Source: Biomphalaria glabrata (taxonomy: Eukaryota > Mollusca > Gastropoda > Planorbidae). Taken from it: a stretch of 64,000 nucleotides of DNA. Positions 46,910-58,575 of this stretch are shown here, piece by piece (the stretch's first letter is position 1; each line of letters begins with the position of its first letter). The notes below the pieces were generated by a model. That model searched no databases and was not told the DNA's origin. It saw only the letters and a list, made by a program, of their open reading frames with translations. Made by a program: the position numbers and the translations under genes. The stretch lies in the NCBI RefSeq assembly GCF_947242115.1, contig NC_074716.1, forward strand, positions 45,538,713-45,602,712. Reading direction: 5' to 3'.

Positions 46910-47870
46910 AAAACACTTCAGCTACTTTTGATTCTGTGATAGTTAGAATAACTATTTTTCTGATAAAGAAAACACTTATTATTTTAGAAAGTTTTAACTA
47001 ATGAGTTGTCCATTTGCAATTCTAAGGATCTCATTAAGTGCAACTTCTAAAATGTCTACTTAGAATTTAAGTGCTTCAACGGACAACGTACATATTTAAC
47101 AATATACAAAACAATTTAGCTATTTCTAAGTCGAAACGACAAAAAATACAGAGAAAATGATTAAATTAATAGAAATATAGAAGCATAGGAACCAAATGCT
47201 TTTGTTCTTTTCTTTAAAAATTTTGAATATCCACTATTAGCAATGAAAAATAACACTAAATTGCATTTCTCTGAATCATAACATATAAGCATTCCATTCT
47301 TTAACTCATTTATCATTAAAATAAATTACTTTTTTTTTGACTATGTACAAACTTTAGCCTGCAGAATATTTTTTTCCGTTTTAATTATTGATGATATCTA
47401 TGAGCTATTAATCCATTAAGTTCATGGACCAAATATGCCAACATTATTTTTAATAAGCTATGGTGGTAAATAGCACTAGAGAAGTAGGTAAAAAAGCATC
47501 ATTTTTTCACGTGTATCTATATCCTTTCATAAAATCAAGTATTAGTGAAGTTATACATTATATAACTGTTCTTACATACATGATATTATTACATATTGTA
47601 TTGTATGTTCTAGCATTGTACATTTGATGCTGCATACTAGTCTGTAGTTTCCCGGATCAGATTTATCTCCTTCTTTTCAAACAGGGGAGTGACTTTTGTT
47701 TCTTTTACAGTTCCTCAGTACTCTACCCTGATTAACGTCATACCGGAAACAGAAGTTTGACCACTGGTGCTAGTTCGTGGCTAGTTCTTTGAGCAATCTA
47801 GCTTGCATGTCTTGAGGTCCAAACGCTTGGTTTGGTTTTATGTTACATTTAACGTACATTGATAAAGAGA
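46910..47870. other. Intergenic, nothing recognised
   Basis: AT-rich, no coding or repeat structure that I could name. Confidence 0.3.
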
Positions 47871-47877
47871 GTTAAAA

Positions 47878-48034
47878 CAGTGCCATCATTTGGGGGCCCG
47901 TGGGCTTGACTTGTTTGGGGGGCCCTTGCATTTTGTGTAAGATTTAATATTTAATGTAAAAAACCATTTCAAACACTCACGTGCGGGCACGGCGGGGATT
48001 TTCTAATTCTCCCCCTACTCTAGCTACGCCACTG
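47878..48034 (-). mobile_element. hAT-like MITE with CAGTGGCGTAGCTAG terminus
   Basis: The right end, read in reverse, is CAGTGGCGTAGCTAGAGTAG; the left end is CAGTGCCATCATTTGGGG. Flanks AGTTAAAA (47870-47877) and AGTTCAAA (48035-48042) form an 8-bp target duplication with one mismatch. Confidence 0.75.
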
Positions 48035-48049
48035 AGTTCAAAAGAGGGA

Positions 48050-49149
48050 GAATAAGAGACAAAAATAGAACTCGAGGACATAAGCTTGAAAAGTAAAATA
48101 AAAGAAAGAAAGATTGATTTTGATGTTCGATAATACTTTTTATAATCTCTATCTACAATTTGTGGTGTACATTTTCATTTTCAACTATCTCTATTGCACA
48201 TACAAAACGGCATTACAGTTCATTATAAATACATAAAAGGGGGGGGGGGGGCAGGTAGTCAAAATAGGCCAACAAAAATACAATTTTTCATTTAAAAAAT
48301 CGATTTTTTTTAAATTTAGCTAGATAAACTTCTTCTAAACTCATTCCGCTATTTAAATTGATATATTAATAACATTATTGTTGAATAAAATGAGCTATTG
48401 TGACACATATTCAATGTAAAAAATTCTAAATTTGTATCCTTTTTGATAAAATCATGCTTTTCTTTTGGCCCTTAACAACTTTTTGATTAAACCAATAGTC
48501 ATTTCAATTTTATTTATGTTCAGCGTACTCTGTACATTCACTTTTATTTGGGGGCATGGGGTACCTGGGAGAAGTTTTTGTTTTCAACAAACACAGCTCA
48601 GCTCGAGTTGAGAGTTAAACTTCGGCTGACTTCATCTTGCCAATGTGGTAATTGAACGAAAGTGAAAAATAAGGAAATAACGAAAAAGGGGGAGGGGGGG
48701 TTGAAACTCGTATTCTAACCGAAATCACAATTACAACATCCTCTCAGCCTTCAACAAGTAGTATCCACTTCACCTTCACCAATCCCTTAGTCTGTTGGAT
48801 TGTTGGGGCACTACTCATAATCTGTCGACAGTCTTTCTCCATTCTTCTCTGTCTTTAGCCTTGACTAGAGTCTATTTCAATGACAAACTCGTCAAATTTT
48901 TAATGTTGCCTTTCCGTCAATTTCTGAGTCTTTTTCTCCCTTGCACAAGAACAAAATTAAAAGTATGTCCCATCGAACCTCTATGATAAGGCCAAACAAC
49001 AGCCTTTAAGACATAATAAATAATAGACAAACAATGCATTTCGGTGTAGACCAATCGTACATACCAAAAAGTACAGTTTTACGTTTAGCTGGTGCCATTT
49101 AGTAAATAGTGCAAAACAATCGATATTTTGGTTGAATTTGGTTAAATTG
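48050..49149. other. Intergenic upstream of the LINE
   Basis: No gene recognised. If the U1-like block were a former U1 gene, its promoter would lie just left of 49150; no element I can identify as such is visible. Confidence 0.3.
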
Positions 49150-49224
49150 ATACTTACCTGGCAAAGGAGACTACCGTGGTCACGATGGCGGTTCTATGAT
49201 CAGCAAGGTCTCCCAGGTCGAGGC
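49150..49224 (+). ncRNA. U1 snRNA-like 5' sequence at the head of the LINE (not a complete gene)
   Basis: The first 13 bases, ATACTTACCTGGC, equal the universal 5' end of U1 snRNA, including the 5' splice-site recognition sequence. They are followed by stem-loop I (ACCG/CGGT closing a TGGTCACGATGG loop, outer stem GGAGAC/GTCTCC) and CCCAGGTCGAGGC, which resembles U1 CCCAGGGCGAGGC. About ten extra bases interrupt the distal arm. U1 similarity stops after GAGGC and the sequence continues into the 5' region of the LINE. Sm site and later stem-loops are absent, so this is a fragment. Confidence 0.7.
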
Positions 49225-49509
49225 AGCATTTTAGGCCTCTGTTTCCAATGTTTAATCTATATCTATTGGAAGTATTTTTTCTTTATTTGTTTATTTGTGT
49301 TTTCTTTGGAGTTTCGATTCATTTGGATTTACGGTTTTTAAACTTTCTTGTGTTTTCTTTTGGAGTGTTGTGCCTCCAATTTATTTCTTAAGGAGTGTGT
49401 TCTTTGGAGTGTTGTGTCTCCAATTTACTCCTTAAGGAGTGTGTTCATTGATTTGTTTGTTTTTTTCTGTTCATTTCCTTTTTTTTTTTTTTTTTCCTTT
49501 CTTTCTACT

Positions 49510-50581
49510 ATGTCTATAAAGACATTCCTAATAGAAAAAAAGGATCTGGAGGGTGGCTTGGTCCACCAACCAGGTACTCTACTAATAAAACTGTCCGGAC
49601 AGGGAGCAGTTCGAGCTTCGATGGCGTCCATCGTTGCCGCTTTGAGGCTCGGGCCGGAGGAGGTGGGTTCCCTGTAACGGTTTGAGAACCCTTTCCTATG
49701 GTTCCTGGGTGTTTCCTCACCGGTGGTGAGGAACAGGATCATAGGAAAGGTCTTCGGAAACGAAGACACCTACAGGGTGGAAGTTACCACCCTGGAGGAA
49801 GAGAAAATAAAAGTGACGCTTCACTGGGTGAAGAAAAAAATTGAGGAGATTTTCAGTACCCTCGCTGCAGAAGGCTCCAAAATAGAAGCTTTTAGGCTAG
49901 GGGTTAGTGACAAGTGGGCGGCTTGGATTAAACCCCGTAAGGGTGCCGAGCTACCCCACTACATACAACTGAAGTATGAAGAAGATCCCAGGACTTACAA
50001 AGTCTTAATCACTACACAGGGGAGAAGGCAGCAATGTTGGTTCTGCCAGAAGGAAGACCATTGGTCAAACCAATGTCCTAACAGAGCTACCCCTAGGGGT
50101 CCCAAAAAGGACGTTGAGAGGTCCTTGGAAGGTAAAAGGAACACATATGCGTCAGTTATGAAAAAAGATAGTGAAAGGGGGCAGACCAAGGCTATACCCC
50201 CTGAGGTAGATGAAGATGGGTTCGAACCAGTGAAAAGCAAAAAAAAGGTACAACACCTGAAAAACGTATGGACAGTAGGAAGGGTACCCTTTCCCCCCCC
50301 CCCCCAAAAAAAAAGGCGAAAGTAGCACAGGGTCTAGCACACACAAAAAAATTAAAACTACCGGACACGCTAGATCGGAGCCAAGCTCTCCTAGCGAAAC
50401 AAACAGAAAAAGAACTCTTTCTCTGTCCTCTACCTCAGATGACCAGGGGGAAGGCTCTGAAGTGAGAAGGGAAAGGGGGAGAACGGGAGAGGAAATGGAG
50501 GATTCGGAAGATATCCCCAGCTCTCCTGCACCTCTAGTAATTGATGAGGGGGAGGACCCTGACACACCGCCTAACACATGA
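49510..50581 (+). pseudogene. LINE ORF1 (nucleic-acid-binding protein with CCHC knuckle), disrupted
   Basis: Starts MSIKTFLIEKKDLEGG. An in-frame TAA at 49675-49677 interrupts it, after which the same frame continues (RFENPFLWFLGVSSPVV) through a CCHC zinc knuckle at about 50035-50076 (CWFCQKEDHWSNQC, C-x2-C-x4-H-x4-C). A C/A homopolymer near 50291-50315 shifts the frame; the acidic, Ser-rich C-terminus then reads on to TGA at 50579-50581 (ending PLVIDEGEDPDTPPNT). Confidence 0.75.
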
Positions 50582-50658
50582 ACTACTTTTAAATAGTAGG
50601 CACACACACAGTGTCAAACACACACACACACAACGCAATAACCTACCAACACACAATT

Positions 50659-50850
50659 ATGGCAGACATTACAATTCTTTCACTTAACATTCGAAGTCTG
50701 AAAAATAAACAAAAATTCATAGTTCACTCAACTAAAACACGCAAACCGGACTTTATTTTCCTACAGGAATCCAATATCAATTCAATTTTCACAAAAACAC
50801 ACATGCACCTTAGTTACAAACAAACCCATTTAAATATATAATCATGGCAT
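50659..50850 (+). pseudogene. Extra, divergent copy of the ORF2 endonuclease start
   Basis: Encodes MADITILSLNIRSLKNKQKF and then KPDFIFLQESNI, a diverged version of the true ORF2 start at 50919 (MEDITVLSLNIHGLTNKQKY). It is followed by a 76-base segment (about 50772-50847) that is repeated at about 50848-50923. A partial duplication of the 5' part of ORF2, not a separate gene. Confidence 0.65.
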
Positions 50851-50918
50851 ATCAATTCAATTTTCACAAAAACACACATGCACCTTAGTTACAAACAAAC
50901 CCATTTAAATATATAATC

Positions 50919-53900
50919 ATGGAGGACATCACGGTTTTGTCTCTCAACATTCACGGACTCACAAACAAACAAAAATATGTAGTTCACTTATCAAGAAAGT
51001 ACAAACCAGACTTTATTTTTTTACAAGAGACAAACTTAGATACAGAACACAAAGGACACAAATACACAACAGATATGGGTTTTAATGAAGGGTGTTTTAG
51101 TTATGGTAGCAGATCCAGGGGGGTAGCCGTTTTTCAGGTGTCAGATAGGTTTAAAATAGTCCACAAGTATAGTGACAATAAAGGGAGAGTAGTCATCATA
51201 AAAGTAGAAACAAGAAATGAAACATTTACACTGGCTAACATCTATGCACCAGCGAAAAAAACAAAAACGGGAATTTTTTGAATATTTGAGTGAAAAATTA
51301 CACGACACATACAGAGGGGATAGTTTAATTTTAGGAGGGGATTTTAATTACATCACGTCGACACTAGACAAGCAGTACACAACAACGGTGAATCTTCCTT
51401 CACAGATGTACACTACCATTAATAATTTCTTGAAAGACATTAAGGATGAATTCAAATTACTTGATTCGTATAGGAGTGTAAACCCCACAGGTCAGGACAC
51501 TACTTCGGTGAATAAAGTTTATCTCGTAACTTCCAGACTAGACAGAATTTACGTACCAACGGAGTACCATATAAGTAAGGTAGCTCATTTGGAAGAGTCT
51601 CTGGAATATTCAGACCATAAGGCAATAATAGTTACGATAAGTAAGGAAAGTAAAAAAAAGAATAGGAAAACTAGTCATTGGAAATTTAATAATTCTCTTC
51701 TAGAAATACCTCTTTTTATAGAATTAATCTCAAACACTTGCTTACAAGATACAAACAATCCAAATTTTAACCTAACATTATTATATAAGATAAGATAAGA
51801 TAAGATAACAACAACATGGTCACTGGTAAAAAATTCAATAAAACAACAATGTCAGGTCATATCAACGCTGGTACAGACACGTAGAAAACAAGAACTAGAG
51901 AAACTGAAGCACACACTATTACACGCTGAAGACGAAATAGATAGAACTCAAGCCTCATTAAAGTTGGAAGAATTAAATAACTACATCTACAAAGGAGCAG
52001 AAGTTAGATGTAGGAACTATTTAAGTCAAGAAGGCCCAAACAAACTTTTCTTGTCGATTGAACAAAATGTTCAGTCTAGTAAATGCATAACAAGTGTTCT
52101 TGATAGACATGGCTCCAAAGTTGAAGACGAAGACAAAATTAAAGATGTTTTCATAAGTCATTTTACAAATATCTACCAGATGGAACCTATAAACAAGGAG
52201 GCTCAAGAATGTTTTCTAAAATTATGTAAACAGTTGAAGCAGACCGATGAAGAACTTTTGGGGACTCCATTTACTCTAGACGAACTCCAAACAGCACTTG
52301 ACTCGACACAAAACAATAAATCTCCCGGACCGGACGGTCTGACATTTGAGTTCTATAAGACTTTTTTTCCTTTAATAAGCCCTCTACTACTGCGACTGTA
52401 TAGTGACGCGTTTAAAACAGGACAACTTCCAAAAAATTTCAACGAAGCATATATTACACTATTAGCCAAAAAAACAACAGATAACAGTTCTCCAAGTGAC
52501 TACAGGCCCATCTCACTACTCAATACAGACTATAAACTACTGACAAAAATGATTTTTAAACGACTTAAACCCTTCATTCCCCAACTCGTAGGACAAGACC
52601 AATACTGCACCCACCCCGACAGGAGTATTGATGGAATGACACATTTCATTCGAGATTTTATCATGTACAGTCATGAAAAAACTCTAGCGTTTCCTTGTTA
52701 TCTGTAGATCAAGAGAAAGCTTTTGATAGAGTCAGCCATAATTATCTCTTTAAAGTATTAGAAAAATGTAAGATCAGCTCTTTTTTAATAAAATTTATTA
52801 AACTAATTTACGCCAATGCTAACAGTAGACTAATAATCAACCATTCTTTAAGCCAATCCTTTCCAATTCAAAGATCTGTTAGACAGGGCTGTCCCTTATC
52901 CCCATTTTTATACATCCTTTGTCTAGAACCCTTTCTAGAATCAATTGGTCAGACCCATCTATCAAAGGAACAAAAATCCCGGGACTCATCCCAGTAGTCA
53001 AAGTTAAGGCTTATGCCGACGACACAACATTTTTTCCCTCCTCTGAAAATGATATTAATAACATAGTTAAAAAGTTTACAATCTTTGGCCATGCCAGTGG
53101 TTCTAAAATTAATATAAATAAATCCTCAATAATGGGTGTAGGGAAGTGGACATTTAAGGAAAAATATTCTTTTAAACTTGTAAATAAAATCAAAATATGT
53201 GGTATAGAATACAATAGTAACCCTTTTTTCTTCTGTGAAGATCAGTGGAAAAATATTATTATTAAGGCATCCAATATAGTTAACATGTACAAGCACACAG
53301 GTTCTACTATTTTTGGTAGAGCCATCCTTATAAACAATTTGGTCATCCCAAAGATAGTCTATTTAGCCAATATTATAGAACCCCCTACAAAATACATATT
53401 TCAATTAAATAACATAATTAGAAGTTTCATCTTCAAAAACACACTTAGAAACATCAAACATACTACAATCATTCAAAACAAAGAGGATGGGGGGATCAAT
53501 TTACAAGACATCAAAACTAAAATATGTGCACTCAGATTAAAATTCATAGGTCAAGTAGTTAAGAATCCAAATGATTTCCCCCTTACAATATACTATTATG
53601 GTTTGAGATTAAGCAATTTAATTCCAATACAAAACAACACTCCACACTATTTTGGCACAAACTTACATCCTTTTTACAGATCCATCTCAAGAACTCTTTC
53701 TGGCAATGAACCTTTAATACGCAATAAATATAAAGAAATATACACAACATTAAAAAAACAGTTACAAGAAAATTTAGCTATTAGGATTAAATGGGGAAAA
53801 GATTTAAATATAACAGATTTTAAAGACACTTTTACTAACCTTCATAACAAACACATTGCAACAAAAGCTAAAGAAATATCTTACAGACTTATCTTTGGGA

Positions 53901-54259
53901 TGACTCCATTTTCAAAGAAAAAACCTGGTGTAAAATATTGTAAATTTTGTCAATCTGTTAATGGTGACAATGAAAAGCATTTATATCTAGAATGTTCTTT
54001 ATTTAGTAATGTTAGAAATACTATAAGAGATTTATTAGAAGGAAATTGTGAAACCAATGTGAATATTAATTTATTTGTTCTCTTAAATAAGTTACCTAAA
54101 ACTAAACACAAGATGATACATAATTTTAACTTAATAATTGTGTCAGAATACAGAAACTTAGTATGGAACAGTAGACTTAAAGCTGTGTACCATAATGCCA
54201 ATTTTAACCCTAATGATTTAGATATAATATATAGAAATATAGTTGATTTTAAAATTTAA
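50919..54259 (+). pseudogene. LINE ORF2 (endonuclease and reverse transcriptase), disrupted
   Basis: Endonuclease motifs in order: SLNIHG, FLQETN, GGDFN, SDHKAI. Reverse transcriptase motifs: SPGPDGLTFEF, DYRPISLLN, SVDQEKAFDRV (motif A), RQGCPLSPFLY (motif B), YADDTTFF (motif C). A C-terminal CKFCQSVNG...HLYLEC cluster resembles the zinc-binding region of such ORF2 proteins. Frameshifts lie near 51260, 52700 and 52945. An in-frame TAA lies in a small AAGAT expansion at 51784-51807, with the frame continuing either side. Confidence 0.85.
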
Positions 54260-54320
54260 CACTATAAAGGCTAACCCCAAATGTAATTTTACATCGACCC
54301 ATTGTATGTACATATGTTAT

Positions 54321-54772
54321 ATATTAACCAAGGAATCCTTTATTTTCTATCATGAATTGGTAGATTCCATTTGTATCATAAATTATCAATTTACAAAGTC
54401 TTTTTAGACAATGAAGAAAATAAGTTTGAATGTATGGGTGTGTGGTTTTGTATAAGTAATAACTATTAAAAATTTGCATGTGTATGTATTTAATACATCA
54501 TTTATTTGCTTTAAAATTATAATTACTAAAAATTACCTATAAACTATATTAACCAAGGAATCCTTTATTTTCTATCATGAATTGGTAGATTTCATTTGTA
54601 TCATAAATTATCAATTTACAAAGTCTTTTTAAACAATGAAGAAAATAAGTTTGAATGTATGGGTGTATGGTTTTGTATAAGTAATAACTATTAAAAATTT
54701 GCATGTGTATGTATTTAATACATCATTTATTTGCTTTAAAATTATAATTACTAAAAATTACCTATAAACTAT
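54321..54772 (+). repeat. Tandem duplication (225 bp x 2) of the LINE 3' UTR
   Basis: 54321-54545 and 54546-54772 are almost identical (period 225), beginning ATATTAACCAAGGAATCC and ending in ACCTATAAACT. Only a few single-base differences were seen, so the duplication looks young or may be typical of the element. Confidence 0.85.
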
Positions 54773-54774
54773 TC

Positions 54775-56500
54775 ATTAATTTCTTTTTTCAACAAGAGAG
54801 ACAATTAGGACTGGAAGATGCAAGGTGGAAATTTCTTTTGGTTACATCCCTTTGACCAAATTAATAAATTTTCAAGACAACCCAAACAGGACAGGATTTC
54901 ATGAAAATGGACCAAATGGACTACTAAATTGTTAAAAAATAAAAAAGAAACGGAAAAAAAAACAACACTATTACAATAAATAATAATAATAATAAATCTA
55001 ATCTTAAAATGAGTTATATGCCAAAATGAAATAATTTTTTAAGCTCTTCATACACTTACTTTGTGCTCTGTACTTAAATAGAAACAAATTTGCTTCATTA
55101 AATGTACATTTTTGTAACTCTAGCAGACCCCAGAGAATTTCTAAGGATATAGGATGGAGGTCCTTTGTCTTAGGTTCTTAAGGGAAAAATTGTTGCAAAA
55201 ATAAATATAAATCTAAATAAAAATGAATGCTAATCACTCATAAGTCTTTAAAAAAAAAAATAATAAAAATATAGTTTGGCAATACTTATTTTAAGGAACA
55301 CCTTCAAAATTTTTGTGAATGTTTTTTTTCACCAATTTCCGGACATTTGCTGTCATCATTTTATGGACCGTTGCTGTCACCTTTTTCTGGACCTTTGCTG
55401 TCATCATTTCATTGGAACTCTGCTGTCATCATTTTCTGGACCCATTCCCGTGACCATTTTATGGATCTTCGCTGCAGCCTACTCCGCGATCATACTGAAA
55501 ATCCTGGAATATGACTTTGATAAAAATGTCATGAAATTTTCCTTATGTTAATTATTAATTTAGAATGATGTTTTTTGTGTTTTTTCTTTGAAAAAAAAAA
55601 TAATTAAAAAAAAAAAAAAAAAAAGCCCAATAAAGAGGCCTATAGCCCAAAAAAGAGGCAACGCCCAAAAAAGAGGCAAAGAAAAGAGGCAAAAGCCCAA
55701 GGATTCCTAGGATGTACTAAGCTAGACAACTGAAGTCAAAAGCTAAAAAACTGAGGTTTCCTTAAAAAAAAAAATTGGCTAAATTCGCCGAAAAAAAATT
55801 AAGCGTGTTTGTGTATCAGTATCAAGCTACTGTTATTTTTTTTAATTTTCAGCTTCGAATTTTTGTTGTTCTTTTTAGGCGACCTGACCATTCCGTTTGG
55901 TGTCGGCAACAACAAAATGTATTCCTACATTCATTTTATTTAGATTGCTAAACTTTTGTACTCAGCACGTATTCCTTCAGTATACCTTATGCTCTTAAAT
56001 ATTTGTATTTACGCTTTATATTTAGACTAACAATACCCTTAGGCTACACCCGTTAATTGGTTCACAAGCTGTATATTTGTGTTTTTTTGTTTTGTTTTGT
56101 TGTTGTTGTTGCTTTTGTCTTACAAATCCTATTATCTATTATGTCGAATTTGACTTGCCCTTAAATTTTCCTTTCTACCCCCTCCCCATGGAACTCTCGG
56201 CTTTAATAAATCGATTTTTGACCTTCTTTTACTGATTAAATCGTCATCAAAGTCTGCACACAAGCTCCTGACTGATAATCACATATTAATCAAAAACTAT
56301 CTACCCGTTAGTGAATCAATTAGTCTTAATTCATTAATTATGTCTTTAAATAGAATATGTAAAAAAAAATCACCAGTCTAAAAGGTAAAAGAACCTTGTT
56401 TAGAGAATTAGACGTTAAGAATTGAAAAATAATTATAGTAAAATAAATCAAAGTTTTAATTTAAAGATTATATCAAAGAATGTAGAACTATTAACCAATT
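54775..56500. other. Intergenic with small tandem repeats
   Basis: A 24-bp repeat (GACCTTTGCTGTCATCATTT) occupies 55335-55475 in about six units, and a GCCCAAAAAAGAGGCAA repeat lies at 55624-55700. The open frame at 55276-55551 is the 24-bp repeat read through, not a gene. Confidence 0.55.
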
Positions 56501-56514
56501 ATTTAAAAAAAAAC

Positions 56515-57085
56515 TAAAGGCAGCACGGAAAACCAACTCCTAGATACCCCCTCCCCCACCCCCCACACTGGTCTACAAATGAGATTGGATCAAAGCGCTC
56601 GGAACACGCTATAAGCATGAAAGTAGCGACATTTAAAAGCTATATTTTTTTACAAGTGTTTCTCAAACTTCGCACATTCTGAGTATTTAGCGGAACACTG
56701 CTTATTTTTAAGAGATATTAATTCACATGATGGCCTACTAGTTAATTATTCCAGTAGTTAGTTGATACTGACCATTGGAAAGACATGGCCTTCCTTAGAG
56801 CGCACTAGTTGGAGAGAGACGGTGACCAAGAAAGCAATGGACAGTAAAAAACATGGGCCTCAGCTCTTAAAGAAAAGCGTGCCTTACGAAAAATGGCCAG
56901 CTCCACTACCACCAAAGTGAAAGCCACCTTGACCTGCAATTAATGTGGACAGGAGCGTCTCACAGTCATATGAAAAAGTCGTTCTACGTCTGAAGGAGGC
57001 CAATTATAAGTCCGTGGAACACCTATTTTGACCTTGCTGAATACTGGGGTTCCGCGGAATACAGTTTAAGAAAAACTGCATTAGA
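56515..57085. mobile_element. SINE C fragment and a hAT-like MITE containing a LINE piece
   Basis: 56515-56635 matches the 3' half of SINE C. 56655-57080 is bounded by AGTGTTTCTCAAACT and, in reverse, GCAGTTTTTCTTAAACTG, with GCGGAAC near both ends. The inner part (56740-57020) reads as an RTE-like LINE C-terminus (KVKATLTCN.CGQER). Confidence 0.55.
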
Positions 57086-57149
57086 GACTTAAACTTAAAA
57101 ATGGTAGAATCAGTTTGTACATCTCATGGTAAAAAGTACAGTCCTATGA

Positions 57150-57305
57150 TGCACTATCTGGTCGTGCGGTTAGCGCGCTGGACTGTTGTTTGGACTTTTC
57201 GATGGTCCCGGGATCTAACTCTGTCCTGCGGGAGATTTGGACTATGAATTTAATCATCTTCAACTCTGAAGGAACATCCGAAACATCTAAAACATTTTAC
57301 AAACA
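57150..57305 (+). mobile_element. SINE family A, plus-strand copy
   Basis: CTGGTCGTGCGGTTAGCGCG, CTGGACTGTTGTTTGGAC, GATGGTCCCGGGATC and the tail GAAGGAACATCCGAAACATC. Confidence 0.8.
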
Positions 57306-57329
57306 TCACTTTACAATTAATTTGCTAAC

Positions 57330-57560
57330 AGACCTGGGTGAAGGAGGTGGGATTGCTGAGCTATAAAGCGCTTAGCTTTCGAGGTTTCGGGTTCGAATCC
57401 TGGTGAAGGCTAGGCTTTTTAATTTCGGGATCTTTGGGCGCCTCTGGGTCGTTGTGCGTGTTACATTACATCCTCATTAACCCAGGCCATAGAAATAGAA
57501 GAACTTTACATTATGTGCTCTATAGATCGCAAGGTCTGAAAGTTGAAATTTACTTTACAG
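57330..57560 (+). mobile_element. SINE family B, plus-strand copy
   Basis: Head GGTGGGATTGCTGAGCTATA, B box GGGTTCGAATCCTGG, body GGGCGCCTCTGGGTCG, tail AGATCGCAAGGTCTGAAAG. It directly follows a SINE A copy, so the two families sit in tandem here. Confidence 0.82.
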
Positions 57561-58504
57561 GTCTGAAAGGGGAACTTACAGACCTGCCTCTGTTCTCTAT
57601 GTATCTTTTACCTATTAGTAATCACATTAAATACAATTTAGTCAAAGATGAACTGAATAAAGATGTACTGGATTAAGTTTTACTTAGTAATTAACACCGC
57701 CATTTTTTTAAAAGATATTTGTATTTATTTTCTTGTCAAATGTGTCTATGGGGCTAGTATTTTAGGTTATCACATTCATGAAGTATTGGCACCTCGCTGC
57801 ACTATGCCACCAAAGTAAATGTGCATCACGTAGCTTGATGACCAATTACTTAGTTTAATGTGAAGGAAGTGGAAGTTACCATCACTACATTCACACCGCC
57901 TTCAGCAAGCAGTCTGTAAACAAGCCAAACATTTGATTTCTCCTCGCTAATATCATATTGTGAAAACAATTATTCATAACCAACACAATTATTATATCTA
58001 ACTATTCCTTACACATGTACATCACTTATACAATTTCTTTTCCAATTATCCAAATGAACGTCATGTTATCTTTTTCATAATTTCTTTAAAAATATTTCTT
58101 AAAAACTATTAACATCAGTAGCAATAACACATAACAAAAGAATTAAATACTATTTAACAAGTCGATGTTTCTGAGTCTAGAGTACAAAGGACAATTCAAT
58201 ATCTCACGAGAATACACAGACCCATTCATGACCTGGATATTTTGTCACATTTGACGATGACTATCAACATGTTGTTTTTATTAAGTTTTCAAAATAAGTT
58301 GATAAAAATAAAAAAAAGGCTAAAGATTTTGATAAGGGGACGCAAATCAACTAATGTAGCACAAAAGGTATAAGCTCTATATTAGTCTCTATATGAATTG
58401 GAGCAGTAGAGAGGGGAGACGTGAGAGGGAAGACAGAAGAGAAACGTGTTTAGAAACAATTAATGCAATCAATTACACGTGATAAAAATTGTGTAGGTCA
58501 ACAT

Positions 58505-58575
58505 TTAGTTAATGTAGTGTTTTATGGCCAGGTCAGTCACTTCATCGTAATGGCTCTGGTTTAGATGTGTTGTAT
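58505..58575 (-). CDS. Receptor 2 last exon
   Basis: Acceptor TATGTTTCAG; encodes TTHLNQSHYDEVTDLAI and ends KHYIN-stop. A candidate AATAAA lies about 225 bases further on at 58277-58282 (minus strand). Confidence 0.6.

Larger units (their letters stand above)
49225..54772 (+). mobile_element. Nearly full-length L1/Tx1-like LINE, broken
   Basis: A two-ORF non-LTR retrotransposon: 5' region about 49225-49509 with an internal direct repeat (GTGTTGTG.CTCCAATTTA, about 49355-49450), ORF1 49510-50581, ORF2 about 50659-54259, then an AT-rich 3' UTR that is tandemly duplicated. ORF2 has an apurinic-type endonuclease, reverse transcriptase and a C-terminal Cys/His motif. The RT style and the CCHC knuckle in ORF1 point to the L1/Tx1 group. 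It cannot code for complete proteins: ORF1 has one stop and one frameshift, and ORF2 has about three frameshifts plus one stop. No clear target-site duplication was seen. Confidence 0.85.

Noticed and set aside
49150-49310. A functional U1 snRNA gene
   Set aside because: Only the 5' part is present, with an insertion; the Sm site and stem-loops II to IV are missing.
55276-55551. 91-residue Cys/His-rich frame
   Set aside because: The Cys-Cys-His-His pattern comes from a 24-bp tandem repeat.
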